Positions 1 to 9,051 of a DNA stretch of 64,000 bases are shown here, in pieces; within the stretch, counting starts at the first letter, position 1, and each line of letters opens with the position of its first letter. The stretch lies in assembly GCA_947449575.1 (NCBI GenBank), contig CANFRV010000020.1, positions 1 to 64,000 on the forward strand, given 5' to 3'. Position numbers and translations under genes: made by a program. The notes under the pieces are model-generated. The model made no database searches. It was not told the DNA's origin and was given only the letters and a program-made list of their open reading frames with translations. The stretch comes from Flavobacteriales bacterium. Lineage in GTDB: Bacteria > Bacteroidota > Bacteroidia > Flavobacteriales_D > Crocinitomicaceae.

Positions 1-170
1 AAACTTCCTTAAAATGTCCTTGATTTTTGCTTACTTTTCATCAAGGAAAAGTGAGGGAATGATAATCGAAGCAAAATCGATAGTCTTTTTTATAATTTAT
101 AATGGAATAATATTTTTAATTTGTCCACAACATTCGGGTTTGATCCCATATTTTAGCGACGGGATAATGG

Positions 171-208
171 AAATAAAAAAGCCCTTGACATTAAATCAAG
201 GGCTTTTT
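171..208 (-). terminator. Terminator after rplT, probably bidirectional
   Basis: A perfect 8-bp stem (181-188 with 196-203, loop of 7) is flanked by an A-rich run at 171-180 and five T at 204-208. It lies 22 bases beyond the rplT stop codon on the minus strand, where the A run reads as a U tract. It can also stop plus-strand transcription. Confidence 0.85.
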
Positions 209-229
209 GTGATATAGAGTTTTTGTACT

Positions 230-580
230 TTATTTATTTTTTACGGCTTCAACAACAGCTTTGAACGCTTCCGGGTGATTCATTGCTAAATCAGCAAGAA
301 CTTTACGGTTTAATTCAATACCACTTTTGTTTAGGTCACCAATGAATTTAGAATAACTCAATCCATGTTGACGAGTACCCGCATTAATACGAGCAATCCA
401 TAATGATCGGAAATGTCTTTTCTTTTGTTTACGACCTTCGTACGCATAATTTAAACCTTTTTCAATTGCATTTTTAGCAACTGTCCAAACGTTTTTTCTT
501 CTACCAAAGTATCCTTTGGCTAATTTCATGAAGTTCTTTCTACGAGCTCTTGAGGCTACGTGATTTACTGATCTTGGCAT
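230..580 (-). CDS. rplT: 50S ribosomal protein L20
   Basis: Large-subunit ribosomal protein L20 binds 23S rRNA early in 50S assembly. The 116-residue protein has the usual family length and composition: a basic N-terminus ([14 protein letters not shown]), the conserved GYFGRRKN segment and a compact C-terminal domain ending in a basic tail. It is the last gene of the thrS-infC-rpmI-rplT operon, a conserved order, and is followed by a strong terminator. In Proteobacteria and Firmicutes L20 represses its own operon; no equivalent site can be assigned here from sequence alone. Confidence 0.98.
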   Translation of the reverse strand: MPRSVNHVASRARRKNFMKLAKGYFGRRKNVWTVAKNAIEKGLNYAYEGRKQKKRHFRSLWIARINAGTRQHGLSYSKFIGDLNKSGIELNRKVLADLAMNHPEAFKAVVEAVKNK

Positions 581-669
581 ATTTTTTTAGTTTTTTGATA
601 AATAGTGCTTCATTATTGCAGAAGACTTAGCTACTAATTTACCGGGTTAAACAATGTAAACCAATGTGC

Positions 670-867
670 TTATTTCATGCACAATTGTAATTTGATATTT
701 GACAAATCTGCTTTATGTACTAGACCTGCATGTGTCAAATTTCTTTTTTGCTTTTTAGTTTTCTTCGTTAAAATGTGACTTTTAAAAGCGTGTTTTCTTT
801 TAATTTTACCACTTCCAGTTATCGTGAATCTCTTCTTTGCACTGGATTTAGTTTTCATTTTTGGCAT
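670..867 (-). CDS. rpmI: 50S ribosomal protein L35
   Basis: Ribosomal protein L35, a small basic protein of the 50S subunit. The 65 residues begin [14 protein letters not shown], the family signature, and are rich in Lys and Arg throughout. It lies between infC and rplT as in most bacteria, 89 bases ahead of rplT. The 128-base gap to infC is unusually long for this operon and holds an imperfect inverted repeat (909-995). The ATG start is supported by the conserved N-terminus. Confidence 0.98.
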   Translation of the reverse strand: MPKMKTKSSAKKRFTITGSGKIKRKHAFKSHILTKKTKKQKRNLTHAGLVHKADLSNIKLQLCMK

Positions 868-908
868 CTCTCTTCGTTTTTAAAGTGTGACTCTATATCA
901 GCTTCTTT

Positions 909-995
909 CTAGGTGTTGGGTGTTGGGCTTTTGGTGTTAGGCTGTAGTTACCTACAAATACCTAATACCTAAGACCTAATACCTAATTCCTAATA
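909..995. repeat. Imperfect inverted repeat of TTAGGTA-like heptamers
   Basis: Between infC and rpmI the plus strand holds a G/T-rich arm made of GGTGTT units (909-942) and an A/C-rich arm made of ACCTAAT units (950-994). A perfect 5-bp inner hairpin (943-947 with 952-956) joins them. The outer arms match with mostly G/A transitions, so a plus-strand RNA would pair through G-U wobbles, while the operon transcript (minus strand) would carry mismatches. I infer a dispersed repeat or a regulatory hairpin; nothing proves either. Confidence 0.6.
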
Positions 996-1541
996 TTATT
1001 TCTTTTTCGGGTTGATCATTATGATCATTCTTTTTCCTTCTAATTTTGGTAACTGTTCAACAGTACCAACGTCTTCTAATTCTGTAACAAATTTTAATAA
1101 TAGTATTTCACCTCTATCTTTAAATACAATTGTTCGTCCTCTAAAAAAAACGTATGCTTTTAATTTGTTCCCTTGTTCTAAGAATTTACGAGCATGTGCT
1201 AATTTAAAGTTAAAATCATGTTCATCTGTATTAGGACCAAAACGAATTTCTTTTAATTCAACTTTACTTTGCTTTGCTTTTAATTCTTTTTCTTTTCTTT
1301 TTTGGTTGTACAAGAATTTACGGTAATCCATTAGTTTACAAACCGGAGGATTAGCATTTGGAGAGATTTCAACTAAATCTACATCCTGTTCTTCAGCCAT
1401 TTTCATTGCTTCAGCCGTTGAAATTACAATTGGTTCTGCACCATCCATAATCAAACGAATTTCACGAGCCATGATTTTCTCGTTTATTCTATGCTGATCT
1501 TCTTCTCTTTTAACAAAGGGCTTTCTATTATCTTTTCTCAT
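996..1541 (-). CDS. infC: Translation initiation factor IF-3
   Basis: IF-3 binds the 30S subunit, prevents premature 50S joining and proofreads initiator tRNA and start codon choice. The 181 residues show the N-terminal domain (HRINEKI, then the [18 protein letters not shown] signature near residues 56-73), a Lys-rich linker and the C-terminal domain with [14 protein letters not shown] and [10 protein letters not shown]. The gene starts with ATG rather than the ATT used by many infC genes. It lies 8 bases after thrS and upstream of rpmI and rplT, so co-transcription is very likely. Confidence 0.97.
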   Translation of the reverse strand: MRKDNRKPFVKREEDQHRINEKIMAREIRLIMDGAEPIVISTAEAMKMAEEQDVDLVEISPNANPPVCKLMDYRKFLYNQKRKEKELKAKQSKVELKEIRFGPNTDEHDFNFKLAHARKFLEQGNKLKAYVFFRGRTIVFKDRGEILLLKFVTELEDVGTVEQLPKLEGKRMIIMINPKKK

Positions 1542-1549
1542 TCAATTAC

Positions 1550-3493
1550 TTATGCATTTATTGACAGTTCATTTTCAATCGCTTTTTGAATCAACTCAGT
1601 GAATGACTCGATTGTCATTGACCCAGCATCTCCTTCATTTCGTTGTCTCACAGATATTTCATTGTTATCCGCTTCTTTTTCACCAACGATAAGCATAAAA
1701 GGTATTTTTCTCAGTTCAGAATCTCTGATCTTTTTCCCAATTTTTTCATTACGATCGTCTACGAAACCGCGAATATCGGAATTATTTAGCAATTCTAACA
1801 CATTTTTTGCATACTCATTGTATTTATCGCTAATTGGAAGGATAGCAACTTGATCAATACTCAACCAAAGTGGGAAATCTCCAGCACAATGTTCTAACAA
1901 AACAGCCACAAATCTTTCCATTGATCCAAAGGGTGCTCTGTGAATCATAACTGGTCTATGTTTTTGATTATCAGCACCTGTGTATTCCAATTCAAACCTT
2001 TCAGGCAGATTATAATCTACTTGAATTGTTCCTAATTGCCATTCACGACCCAATGCATCTTCCACCATAAAGTCTAATTTCGGACCATAAAATGCGGCTT
2101 CACCATATGCAACAATTGTTGGCAATCCTTTTTCTTCTGCAGCTTCAATGATCGCATTTTCAGCTTTTTCCCAATTTTCATCCGATCCAATATATTTAGA
2201 AGGATTATTAGGGTCTCGTAATGAAATTTGTGCTTTAAAATTTTCAAATTTCAATGTTTTGAAAATGTATAACACTAAATCAATTACTTTTTTGAATTCA
2301 TTTTTTACTTGTTCTTGCATGCAAAAGATGTGTGCGTCATCTTGTGTAAATGCCCGAACTCTAGTAAGTCCATGTAGTTCACCACTTTGCTCATATCTGT
2401 AAACCGTTCCAAATTCAGCAAATCGCGCTGGTAATTCTTTGTACGACCTTGGCTTTGATTTGAAAATTTCACAGTGATGAGGACAATTCATTGGTTTTAA
2501 CAAAAATTCCTCGTTATCATCTGGTGTTTTAATCGGTTGAAAAGAATCTGCTCCATATTTTTCATAATGTCCAGAACAAACATATAATTCTTTGCTTCCG
2601 ATATGTGGGGTAATTACTTGTTCGTAGCCGGCTTTTCGTTGTGCTTTTTTAAGGAAATTCTCTAATCTCTCTCTTAACGCAGCTCCTTTGGGAAGCCACA
2701 ATGGTAAACCTTGTCCAACTCTTTGAGAGAAAGTAAATAATTCTAATTCCTTTCCTAATTTTCGGTGATCTCTGCGTTTTGCTTCTTCTACTTTTTCTAA
2801 ATATTCAGTTAATTCTGAAGCTTTAGGAAATGTGATCCCATAAATTCTTGTGAGTTGTTTATTTTTTTCATCACCTCTCCAGTATGCTCCAGCAATGGAA
2901 GTCAATTTCACTGCTTTAATAAAACCTGTATCTGGCATATGAGGCCCGCGACATAAATCAGTGAATTCTCCTTGCGTATAAAAGGTGATATTTCCGTCTT
3001 CTAAGTTTTCTAATAATTCTAATTTGTAAGGATCATTTTTATCTGTAAAATAGGAAATAGCATCAGCTTTTGATATTTCTTTACGTATGAAAGGATTTTT
3101 AGCTTTTGCTAATTCCTTCATTTTAATTTCAATTTTATCTAAATCTTTTTCAGTAATGGTTTGATCCATGAAATCAATGTCATAGTAGAATCCATTGGTT
3201 ACCGGAGGGCCTATAGCTAATTTCACTCCAGGAAAATGAAATTCGATTGCTTCCGCCATAATGTGAGCAGATGAATGCCAAACGGTTGATTTTCCTTCTT
3301 TGTCATTCCAAGTCAATAATTGAATAGTCGCGTTTTCGTTGATAGGACGATTTGCGTCTATTACTTCGCCATTGACTTTTGCTGCTAATACGTTTCTTGC
3401 TAAACCTTCAGAAATGCTCAGAGCAACATCCATCGAACTTGCCCCTTTTTTAAATTGTTTAACTGTTCCGTCAGGAAGAGTGATATTTATCAT
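1550..3493 (-). CDS. thrS: Threonyl-tRNA synthetase
   Basis: Cytoplasmic class II aminoacyl-tRNA synthetase that charges tRNA-Thr and edits mischarged serine. The 647-residue length is typical. Visible parts are the N-terminal TGS domain (about 1-62), the editing domain with an HxxxH element ([13 protein letters not shown]), the catalytic core with [10 protein letters not shown] and the motif 2 region [15 protein letters not shown], and a C-terminal anticodon-binding domain. It is the first gene of the operon with infC, rpmI and rplT. The ATG start fits the TGS N-terminus ([10 protein letters not shown]). Confidence 0.98.
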   Translation of the reverse strand: MINITLPDGTVKQFKKGASSMDVALSISEGLARNVLAAKVNGEVIDANRPINENATIQLLTWNDKEGKSTVWHSSAHIMAEAIEFHFPGVKLAIGPPVTNGFYYDIDFMDQTITEKDLDKIEIKMKELAKAKNPFIRKEISKADAISYFTDKNDPYKLELLENLEDGNITFYTQGEFTDLCRGPHMPDTGFIKAVKLTSIAGAYWRGDEKNKQLTRIYGITFPKASELTEYLEKVEEAKRRDHRKLGKELELFTFSQRVGQGLPLWLPKGAALRERLENFLKKAQRKAGYEQVITPHIGSKELYVCSGHYEKYGADSFQPIKTPDDNEEFLLKPMNCPHHCEIFKSKPRSYKELPARFAEFGTVYRYEQSGELHGLTRVRAFTQDDAHIFCMQEQVKNEFKKVIDLVLYIFKTLKFENFKAQISLRDPNNPSKYIGSDENWEKAENAIIEAAEEKGLPTIVAYGEAAFYGPKLDFMVEDALGREWQLGTIQVDYNLPERFELEYTGADNQKHRPVMIHRAPFGSMERFVAVLLEHCAGDFPLWLSIDQVAILPISDKYNEYAKNVLELLNNSDIRGFVDDRNEKIGKKIRDSELRKIPFMLIVGEKEADNNEISVRQRNEGDAGSMTIESFTELIQKAIENELSINA

Positions 3494-3517
3494 TACTTTT
3501 TACTAAAAAATGTTGCG

Positions 3518-3525
3518 CAAAGATA
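3518..3525 (-). promoter_or_regulatory. Putative -7 element for thrS operon
   Basis: CAAAGATA on the plus strand is TATCTTTG on the minus strand, an exact match to the Bacteroidota -7 consensus TAnnTTTG, 24 bases ahead of the thrS start. No clear TTTG is seen at the -33 distance, so support rests on one box and its position. Confidence 0.45.
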
Positions 3526-3777
3526 AGCTAATTCATTGAATTGAAGAGTTGACTTTATCTTTTATTTTGCTCTTTTTTGGTTTTTTTCTAAAATAAATTT
3601 GGTTCTATATTTTTAGTTAATAAATTTTTATTAATTTAACCTAATTTTTTAATTCATTATTACGTTAAAATTCGAGCTATTAAAGTAAATTTTTATTCTT
3701 CGCCTTTTGTCACCATTTCACTTTTTTTTTCAATAGGAATCTATGTAGGTTTTAGCGCCATTTCATTTGATGAATCT

Positions 3778-5652
3778 TTGTTTCAAGTTGTTTTATCTAC
3801 TATTTTTTTAATTTTTTCTTTTTATTTCTTCTCAGCAATTAAGGGTATTTCTTTTTTTGCTACTGCATTTTTCTGTTTTTCATTAGGCGTTTTGTCAATG
3901 AATGAAACAACTAAATCAGATGTCAATGCTAGATTTGAAAAAAAATATCAAGTAGGAGATTCATATCTTCTGAATATTTTGGAGGTAAATAATCCGCATA
4001 AGCAGTGGAAAAAAGTAATTGGAGAAATTCATCACATTAAGTCGAAGAATAACGTTATCCCTTGTAATGAAAAGGTGGTACTTTTTATAGAGACAATGGA
4101 TGATACATTGCTAGTTGGGGATAATCTAGCTCTAAATTGCGACCTACTTCCCATTCTAAATAAAGGGAATCCAGGGGAGTTTGACGGCGAATTTTATTAC
4201 AAAAGTAAAGGAATTGATAAAATTGGATTTGTAGCAAAAAGGTCGTATATTAAGAAAGGAAATTCTATCTCTTGGATCAGTAAGTGGTCTTTGAAATCGC
4301 GTGATTATTTAGGGGATATTTTGGAAAGGCATTTTAAAGGACAAGAATTAGCATTGGCACAAGCCTTGATTTTAGGGGATAGAAGTTTTTTGGATCCAGA
4401 AACAACAACAGATTTCGGAAATTCTGGGGCGATGCATGTGTTAGCAGTATCTGGATTACATATTGGGATTATTTTGCAGATTATTTTATACATTCTAAAG
4501 TATTTTTCACGGTTGATTTCTCGTAATCAAGCATTAATTATTGCCTTGTTTTTAATTTGGATGTATACGTTCATTTCAGGATTGTCAGCTTCTGTTTTGA
4601 GGTCTACATTTATGTTTTCTGTTTTAGCAATTTCGCAATTAAATGGGAAGAATTACAATGCGCTTAATAGTTTATTTTTTACATGCTTTGTTTTATTATT
4701 AATCAATCCTTTATTTTTGTTTGATATTGGTTTTCAGCTTTCTTGCCTAGCAATGTTAGGTATATTTTGGTTTTATCAACCTATTTCAAAATGGATTTTT
4801 ATTAGAAATAAATGGCTCAGAAAAATATGGGAAGGAACGGCAGTTGGAATAGCCGCGCAATTTGTTACAGTGCCATTAACGCTTTTTTATTTTCATCAAT
4901 TTCCTAATTATTTTATTCTTACGAATATTGGTTTAATGTTTTCAACAGGATTAATATTAGGTTTTGGCATGTTTGTTTTTTCTTTTTCATGGTTGAAATA
5001 TTTTGGAAAATGGGCCATATTTCTTCTTTCAATCATTTTATTTTTAACGTTGGAATTTGTATCATTTATTGATGATTTACCAGGATCTGTAGCTACTGGA
5101 TTTCAACTTCATTGGGGGATTGTTTTATTTTCTTTTAGTGTGATAGTAGGTATTTATTTGATGAAGAATAGTAATGAAAAATTTTTATTAGGCTTCTTTA
5201 TTTCGGCTTTTTTTATAGTGTTTTACGTGACTTATCAGCGGTATGAAAAATTAAATTACAGAGAAATTTGTTTCTTTAATCATTCTAAGGCGACATTCAT
5301 TGTGAAGGACTGCAGTGCGATTTTTTGTTTTTATGACGGAGAAAAAGCCGATATCGAAAAATTAAAATTTATTATTAATTCATATGCGAAGGTATATCCA
5401 GGAGAAGTGAGGTATTTTTCAATCCATGAAAATGACTGGAATATCAAGAGAAAAGGACTTTCAATTGCAGTAAATCATTTAAAAACAGGATTTAACATTG
5501 AAATTAATAAACAAGTATATTTTCTTAAATCGAATTCATATGGATCTGTTGATGGTTTGCAAAAGAAAATTGTTTGTTTACCGTGGGTCGAGCCAAGTTT
5601 AAAAACGGATTACTTACTAAAAGAATCTGCCGTGAGATTTGTGATAAAATGA
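3778..5652 (+). CDS. comEC: ComEC/Rec2 DNA uptake channel protein (N-terminus uncertain)
   Basis: Inner-membrane channel protein for uptake of single-stranded DNA in natural transformation. The core competence motif HVLAVSGLHIGII is present and is followed by many hydrophobic helices. The C-terminus lacks a full metallo-beta-lactamase domain. The first standard start codon in frame is TTG at 3778, but the frame is open from 3640 and the extra codons encode what looks like the missing first transmembrane helix (FVTISLFFSIGIYVGF, preceded by NFYSSP). No ATG, GTG or TTG exists in this extension, so the true start may be an ATT near 3670 or 3679. I keep 3778 as the conservative start. Confidence 0.85.
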   Translation: MFQVVLSTIFLIFSFYFFSAIKGISFFATAFFCFSLGVLSMNETTKSDVNARFEKKYQVGDSYLLNILEVNNPHKQWKKVIGEIHHIKSKNNVIPCNEKVVLFIETMDDTLLVGDNLALNCDLLPILNKGNPGEFDGEFYYKSKGIDKIGFVAKRSYIKKGNSISWISKWSLKSRDYLGDILERHFKGQELALAQALILGDRSFLDPETTTDFGNSGAMHVLAVSGLHIGIILQIILYILKYFSRLISRNQALIIALFLIWMYTFISGLSASVLRSTFMFSVLAISQLNGKNYNALNSLFFTCFVLLLINPLFLFDIGFQLSCLAMLGIFWFYQPISKWIFIRNKWLRKIWEGTAVGIAAQFVTVPLTLFYFHQFPNYFILTNIGLMFSTGLILGFGMFVFSFSWLKYFGKWAIFLLSIILFLTLEFVSFIDDLPGSVATGFQLHWGIVLFSFSVIVGIYLMKNSNEKFLLGFFISAFFIVFYVTYQRYEKLNYREICFFNHSKATFIVKDCSAIFCFYDGEKADIEKLKFIINSYAKVYPGEVRYFSIHENDWNIKRKGLSIAVNHLKTGFNIEINKQVYFLKSNSYGSVDGLQKKIVCLPWVEPSLKTDYLLKESAVRFVIK

Positions 5653-5784
5653 AAAATCAGGAATTTACAGAGATGAAAAGGTAGATATTAGCTATTTATT
5701 ATTTAGTTTTATTCACTGAAGCGAATTTATAGCAAAAATGAGTTCTAAAATAGTCCAATATATACTTAATTATCTCTGTGAATA

Positions 5785-7149
5785 ATGAAAAAGTCCTTAC
5801 TAGTGTTTTTTACTTTTATCTTTCTAAATTATACAAATACGGTTGTTTCTCAAGATATTTCTGGACAGTGGTTTGGGGTTTTGACATTCAATGGTGTTTC
5901 ATTGAGGATTAATATTCAAATAAATAAAACGGGGAATGGGTTCAATTCAACATTGGACAGCCCAGATCAAGGAGCGAAGGGAATACCTGCTGACCTCACA
6001 ACCTTTGAGAATTCCGAGTTGAAAATTGAAATAAATAAAGGGAAAATTGGTTTTAGTGGAAAATATTCTACGGATAATAAAATCACAGGAACTTTTACGC
6101 AAGGTGGGCAATCTATTCCTTTAGAGTTTGGAAGATCTGAACTAGTTTTGAAGCCAATCCATTCTCAAGAACCGGTTAAACCTTATCCGTATTATACAGA
6201 AGATGTGTCGTTTACAAACAAATCGGATCATGTCACTTTATCAGGCACGCTTTCTTTGCCTTCTGAAAAAGGAAAATTTCCGGTTGTTGTGTTGATTAGC
6301 GGAAGTGGTCCCCAGAATAGAGACGAGGAACTATTGGGACATAAGCCTTTTTTAGTTTTGGCTGATTATTTAACACGGAATGGCATAGGCGTGCTTCGAT
6401 TTGACGATCGTGGAACAGCAAAGTCTGAAGGTGATTTTAAAAGTGCAACAACGGAAGATTTTTCAAGAGATGTGGAAGCGGCAGTAAAGTATTTATTGAA
6501 AAGAAAACAAGTTAACAAGAAGAAAATAGGTCTCATTGGTCATAGTGAAGGAGGAATAATTGCCCCCGTTGTAGCCGCTAAACTGAAGGAAGTTTCTTTT
6601 ATTGTCTTGATGGCAGGAACCGGTATTTCAGGGGGTGATTTATTATTGTTACAGCAGTTGTTAATCGGCAGGTCTGAAGGGGTTTCGGAAGAACAGTTGC
6701 AACAAATACAAGAAATGAATAAAGGGGCATATTCCATTATTCAATTAAATCAAGATACCGTAAAGTTAAAAAGTGACTTAGAAGATTATTATCAACCCAT
6801 TTTACAAGACAAGGAAATGGTTGATTTGTATGTTGACCAATTAACAAGTCCTTGGATGAAATTTTTTATCACGTATGATCCAAGTTTAATTTTAAAGGAT
6901 GTAAAATGTCCTGTTCTTGCATTGAACGGGTCGAAAGATTTACAAGTTCCTTCTCGAATTAATTTAGAAGCGATACGTTCTGCATTAGAAAAAGGAGGAA
7001 ATGTCGATTTTACAATCAAAGAATTCCCAGAGATGAATCATCTTTTTCAAGAATGTCAAACAGGAGCAATTAAGGAATATGCTATGATCGACCAAACTAT
7101 TTCACCACTTGTTTTGGAGGTAATTTTAAAATGGATAAAGAGTAAATAG
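5785..7149 (+). CDS. Secreted alpha/beta hydrolase
   Basis: A 454-residue exported hydrolase. A signal peptide (about 1-22, ending near VVSQD) is followed by a beta-rich N-terminal domain (about 25-115) common in Bacteroidota hydrolases of this type, then an alpha/beta-hydrolase fold. The nucleophile elbow GHSEGG places the serine at residue 254. A late acid (NGSKDLQVP) and histidine (EFPEMNHLF) complete a plausible triad, and ISGSGPQNRDE resembles the oxyanion region of the dienelactone-hydrolase/YqkD group. The substrate cannot be predicted. It follows comEC by 132 bases and precedes a small membrane protein by 19. Confidence 0.85.
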   Translation: MKKSLLVFFTFIFLNYTNTVVSQDISGQWFGVLTFNGVSLRINIQINKTGNGFNSTLDSPDQGAKGIPADLTTFENSELKIEINKGKIGFSGKYSTDNKITGTFTQGGQSIPLEFGRSELVLKPIHSQEPVKPYPYYTEDVSFTNKSDHVTLSGTLSLPSEKGKFPVVVLISGSGPQNRDEELLGHKPFLVLADYLTRNGIGVLRFDDRGTAKSEGDFKSATTEDFSRDVEAAVKYLLKRKQVNKKKIGLIGHSEGGIIAPVVAAKLKEVSFIVLMAGTGISGGDLLLLQQLLIGRSEGVSEEQLQQIQEMNKGAYSIIQLNQDTVKLKSDLEDYYQPILQDKEMVDLYVDQLTSPWMKFFITYDPSLILKDVKCPVLALNGSKDLQVPSRINLEAIRSALEKGGNVDFTIKEFPEMNHLFQECQTGAIKEYAMIDQTISPLVLEVILKWIKSK

Positions 7150-7168
7150 TTGTAAATAATCAGGGTGT

Positions 7169-7666
7169 ATGAGAGAAGGTGTTTTATTTTCAGAAACGCA
7201 ACGTTTTAGGACTTGGTGGGTATTAATTCTGCTGATTGGCTGTAGTACTTTTTTTTTGATGGAGATCGTAGATAATTTTGCAACGAAAAAAGAGTCAAAG
7301 GAAGAAATATTTTATATATGTGTAGAGATTTTAAGTCTGGTTATTTTCAATTTTCTTTTTATTATTTTTCGCCTAGAAACGCAAATTACAAAAGAGGGTG
7401 TTTATGTCCGCTTTTTCCCTTTCCATCTAAAATTCAAATTTTATGACTGGAAAAATATTTCTAAATTCTACATTAGACAATATCAGCCGATTTTAGAATA
7501 TGGAGGATGGGGAATTCGAATTGGTCTTTTCGGCAAAGGAAGAGCATTTAATGTAAGCGGCAATAAAGGCTTGCAATTGGAATTTAAGGACAACAACAAA
7601 CTCCTTATAGGTTCTAATAATAGTGAGGAATTAGAGCGTGTTTTAATTACCTTGGAAAAAAAATAA
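7169..7666 (+). CDS. Two-helix membrane protein with PH-like C-terminal domain
   Basis: Protein of unknown function, 165 residues. Two hydrophobic helices lie at about residues 15-33 and 47-66. The soluble C-terminal part has alternating strands and the segment YGGWGIR followed by FNVSGNKGLQLEF and a final helix, a pattern seen in small bacterial PH-like membrane proteins. It begins 19 bases after the hydrolase gene and is closed by a strong terminator, so the two genes probably share a transcript. The ATG at 7169 is the only good start. Fold assignment is inference. Confidence 0.65.
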   Translation: MREGVLFSETQRFRTWWVLILLIGCSTFFLMEIVDNFATKKESKEEIFYICVEILSLVIFNFLFIIFRLETQITKEGVYVRFFPFHLKFKFYDWKNISKFYIRQYQPILEYGGWGIRIGLFGKGRAFNVSGNKGLQLEFKDNNKLLIGSNNSEELERVLITLEKK

Positions 7667-7670
7667 GCAA

Positions 7671-7704
7671 AAAAAAATCTACTCGGTTTGGAGTAGATTT
7701 TTTT
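7671..7704. terminator. Bidirectional terminator between 7666 and dnaN
   Basis: A 7-bp GC-containing stem (7678-7684 with 7691-7697, loop GGTTTG) is extended by seven A on one side and seven T on the other. It lies between two convergent genes, so it can end both the plus-strand membrane-protein transcript and the minus-strand dnaN transcript. Confidence 0.9.
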
Positions 7705-7716
7705 AGTGAATTTATA

Positions 7717-8835
7717 TTATCTGTTTAACATTACTGGCATCACCAACATTAAAATATCTTCATTTTCATTGTCTTTGACTGCAGGAGTAAGTATTCCCGC
7801 ACGACTTGGGTCACTCATTTCCAACTTGATTTCAGAAGAAGTCATGTTGTTTAACATTTCCATTAAGAAACGAGAATTGAAACCGATTTCCATGTCTTCC
7901 CCATTGTAATTACATGTCAATCTTTCATTAGCTTCATTATTAAAATCAAGATCTTCGGCTGATAAAGCTAATTCTGAACCAGCTAATTTAAGTTTTATTT
8001 GATGTGTGGTTTTATTTGAAAAAATTGAAACTCGTTTGATTGAGCTTAAAAACTGCGCTCTATCAATTGTTAACACATTTGGATTTTCCTTTGGAATAAC
8101 AGCCTCGTAATTAGGATACTTACCATCAATCAAACGACATATTAAAATAAGATCATTGAAAGTAAAAATAAGATTTGATTCATCATACTCAACTAATATT
8201 TCTTCCTCGCCATGTAAGTTAGATTTTAATAGATTCAATGGTTTTTTTGGTAAGATAAACGTTGAGTTTCCAGTTGCTTGAGAATCAGTTCTTCTGTAAC
8301 GAACAAGTTTGTGAGCATCTGTCGCAACAAAAGTAATGTCTTCCGGTGTGAATTGACAAAAAACTCCGCTCATTATTGGTCTTAAATCATCATTTCCAGT
8401 AGCGAAAATTGTATTATTAATTGCTTTAAAAAATATCTCACCTGAAATTTTTAATGAATTTTTCACTTCAATTCTTGGTGTTTTTGGAAATTCATCTCCA
8501 TTGCAGCCAACCATTTTAGATTTTCCGTTGTCGTAGGCGATTTCAACTGCAAAAGTGGTCATATCACAAATGAACGTACAAGGTTGATCTGGAAGATTTT
8601 TCAAGACGTCTAATAATATTTTTGCGGGAATTGCAATTTTACCAGATTCTTTTGCTTCAACATCTAAGCTCGTTCGCATAGTTGTTTCCAAGTCAGAAGC
8701 CGAAATAATAAGATTACTTTCATTAATTTCAAATAAAAAATTATCTAAAATTGGCATCGAATTACTTGTTGATAAAACACCTGAAATACTTTGTAAATGT
8801 CTTAAAAGTGTTGTACTTGATAAAATAAAGTTCAT
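7717..8835 (-). CDS. dnaN: DNA polymerase III subunit beta (sliding clamp)
   Basis: The beta clamp forms a ring around DNA and gives the replicative polymerase its processivity. The 372-residue protein has the three-domain layout of the family, starting MNFILSSTTLLRHLQSISGV and ending VMPVMLNR, the usual C-terminal pocket-forming tail of the clamp family. Length and motifs are normal. It is transcribed alone, divergent from dnaX, which encodes the loader of this clamp; the two genes share a 216-base intergenic region. Confidence 0.98.
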   Translation of the reverse strand: MNFILSSTTLLRHLQSISGVLSTSNSMPILDNFLFEINESNLIISASDLETTMRTSLDVEAKESGKIAIPAKILLDVLKNLPDQPCTFICDMTTFAVEIAYDNGKSKMVGCNGDEFPKTPRIEVKNSLKISGEIFFKAINNTIFATGNDDLRPIMSGVFCQFTPEDITFVATDAHKLVRYRRTDSQATGNSTFILPKKPLNLLKSNLHGEEEILVEYDESNLIFTFNDLILICRLIDGKYPNYEAVIPKENPNVLTIDRAQFLSSIKRVSIFSNKTTHQIKLKLAGSELALSAEDLDFNNEANERLTCNYNGEDMEIGFNSRFLMEMLNNMTSSEIKLEMSDPSRAGILTPAVKDNENEDILMLVMPVMLNR

Positions 8836-8875
8836 GTGAAAATATTAAATTATTGCAATTAATTTGTCTAAACAA

Positions 8876-8883
8876 CAAATGTA
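8876..8883 (-). promoter_or_regulatory. Putative -7 element for dnaN
   Basis: CAAATGTA on the plus strand reads TACATTTG on the minus strand, matching TAnnTTTG, 40 bases ahead of the dnaN ATG. No convincing -33 TTTG is present. Confidence 0.45.
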
Positions 8884-9039
8884 AATACAATTTATCAGAT
8901 TCTTAGGTCCAATTTTAAAAAATAGATAAAAGTTTTAAAGACATATGACTAAAAGACCTTTATTGCATACATTTTTGAATTTAATTTTAAAGTCTGTAAA
9001 TCTTTTGGATGAAAGTCTTCCGTCTAATAAAAAAAAGAT

Positions 9040-9047
9040 TAACTTTG
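9040..9047 (+). promoter_or_regulatory. Putative -7 element directly before dnaX
   Basis: TAACTTTG matches the -7 consensus TAnnTTTG and ends only four bases before the dnaX ATG at 9052. If used, transcription would start at or next to the start codon, giving a leaderless message. There is no TTTG at the expected -33 distance. Confidence 0.4.
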
Positions 9048-9051
9048 TCTT

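Noticed and set aside
14-217. Open frame of 67 codons at the left edge
   Set aside because: It runs through the rplT terminator hairpin and has low-complexity content, so it is not a likely gene.
5667-5779. ACAGAGAT and ATCTCTGT as an operator pair upstream of the hydrolase
   Set aside because: The half-sites are nearly 100 bases apart with nothing else supporting them; chance is the simplest explanation.
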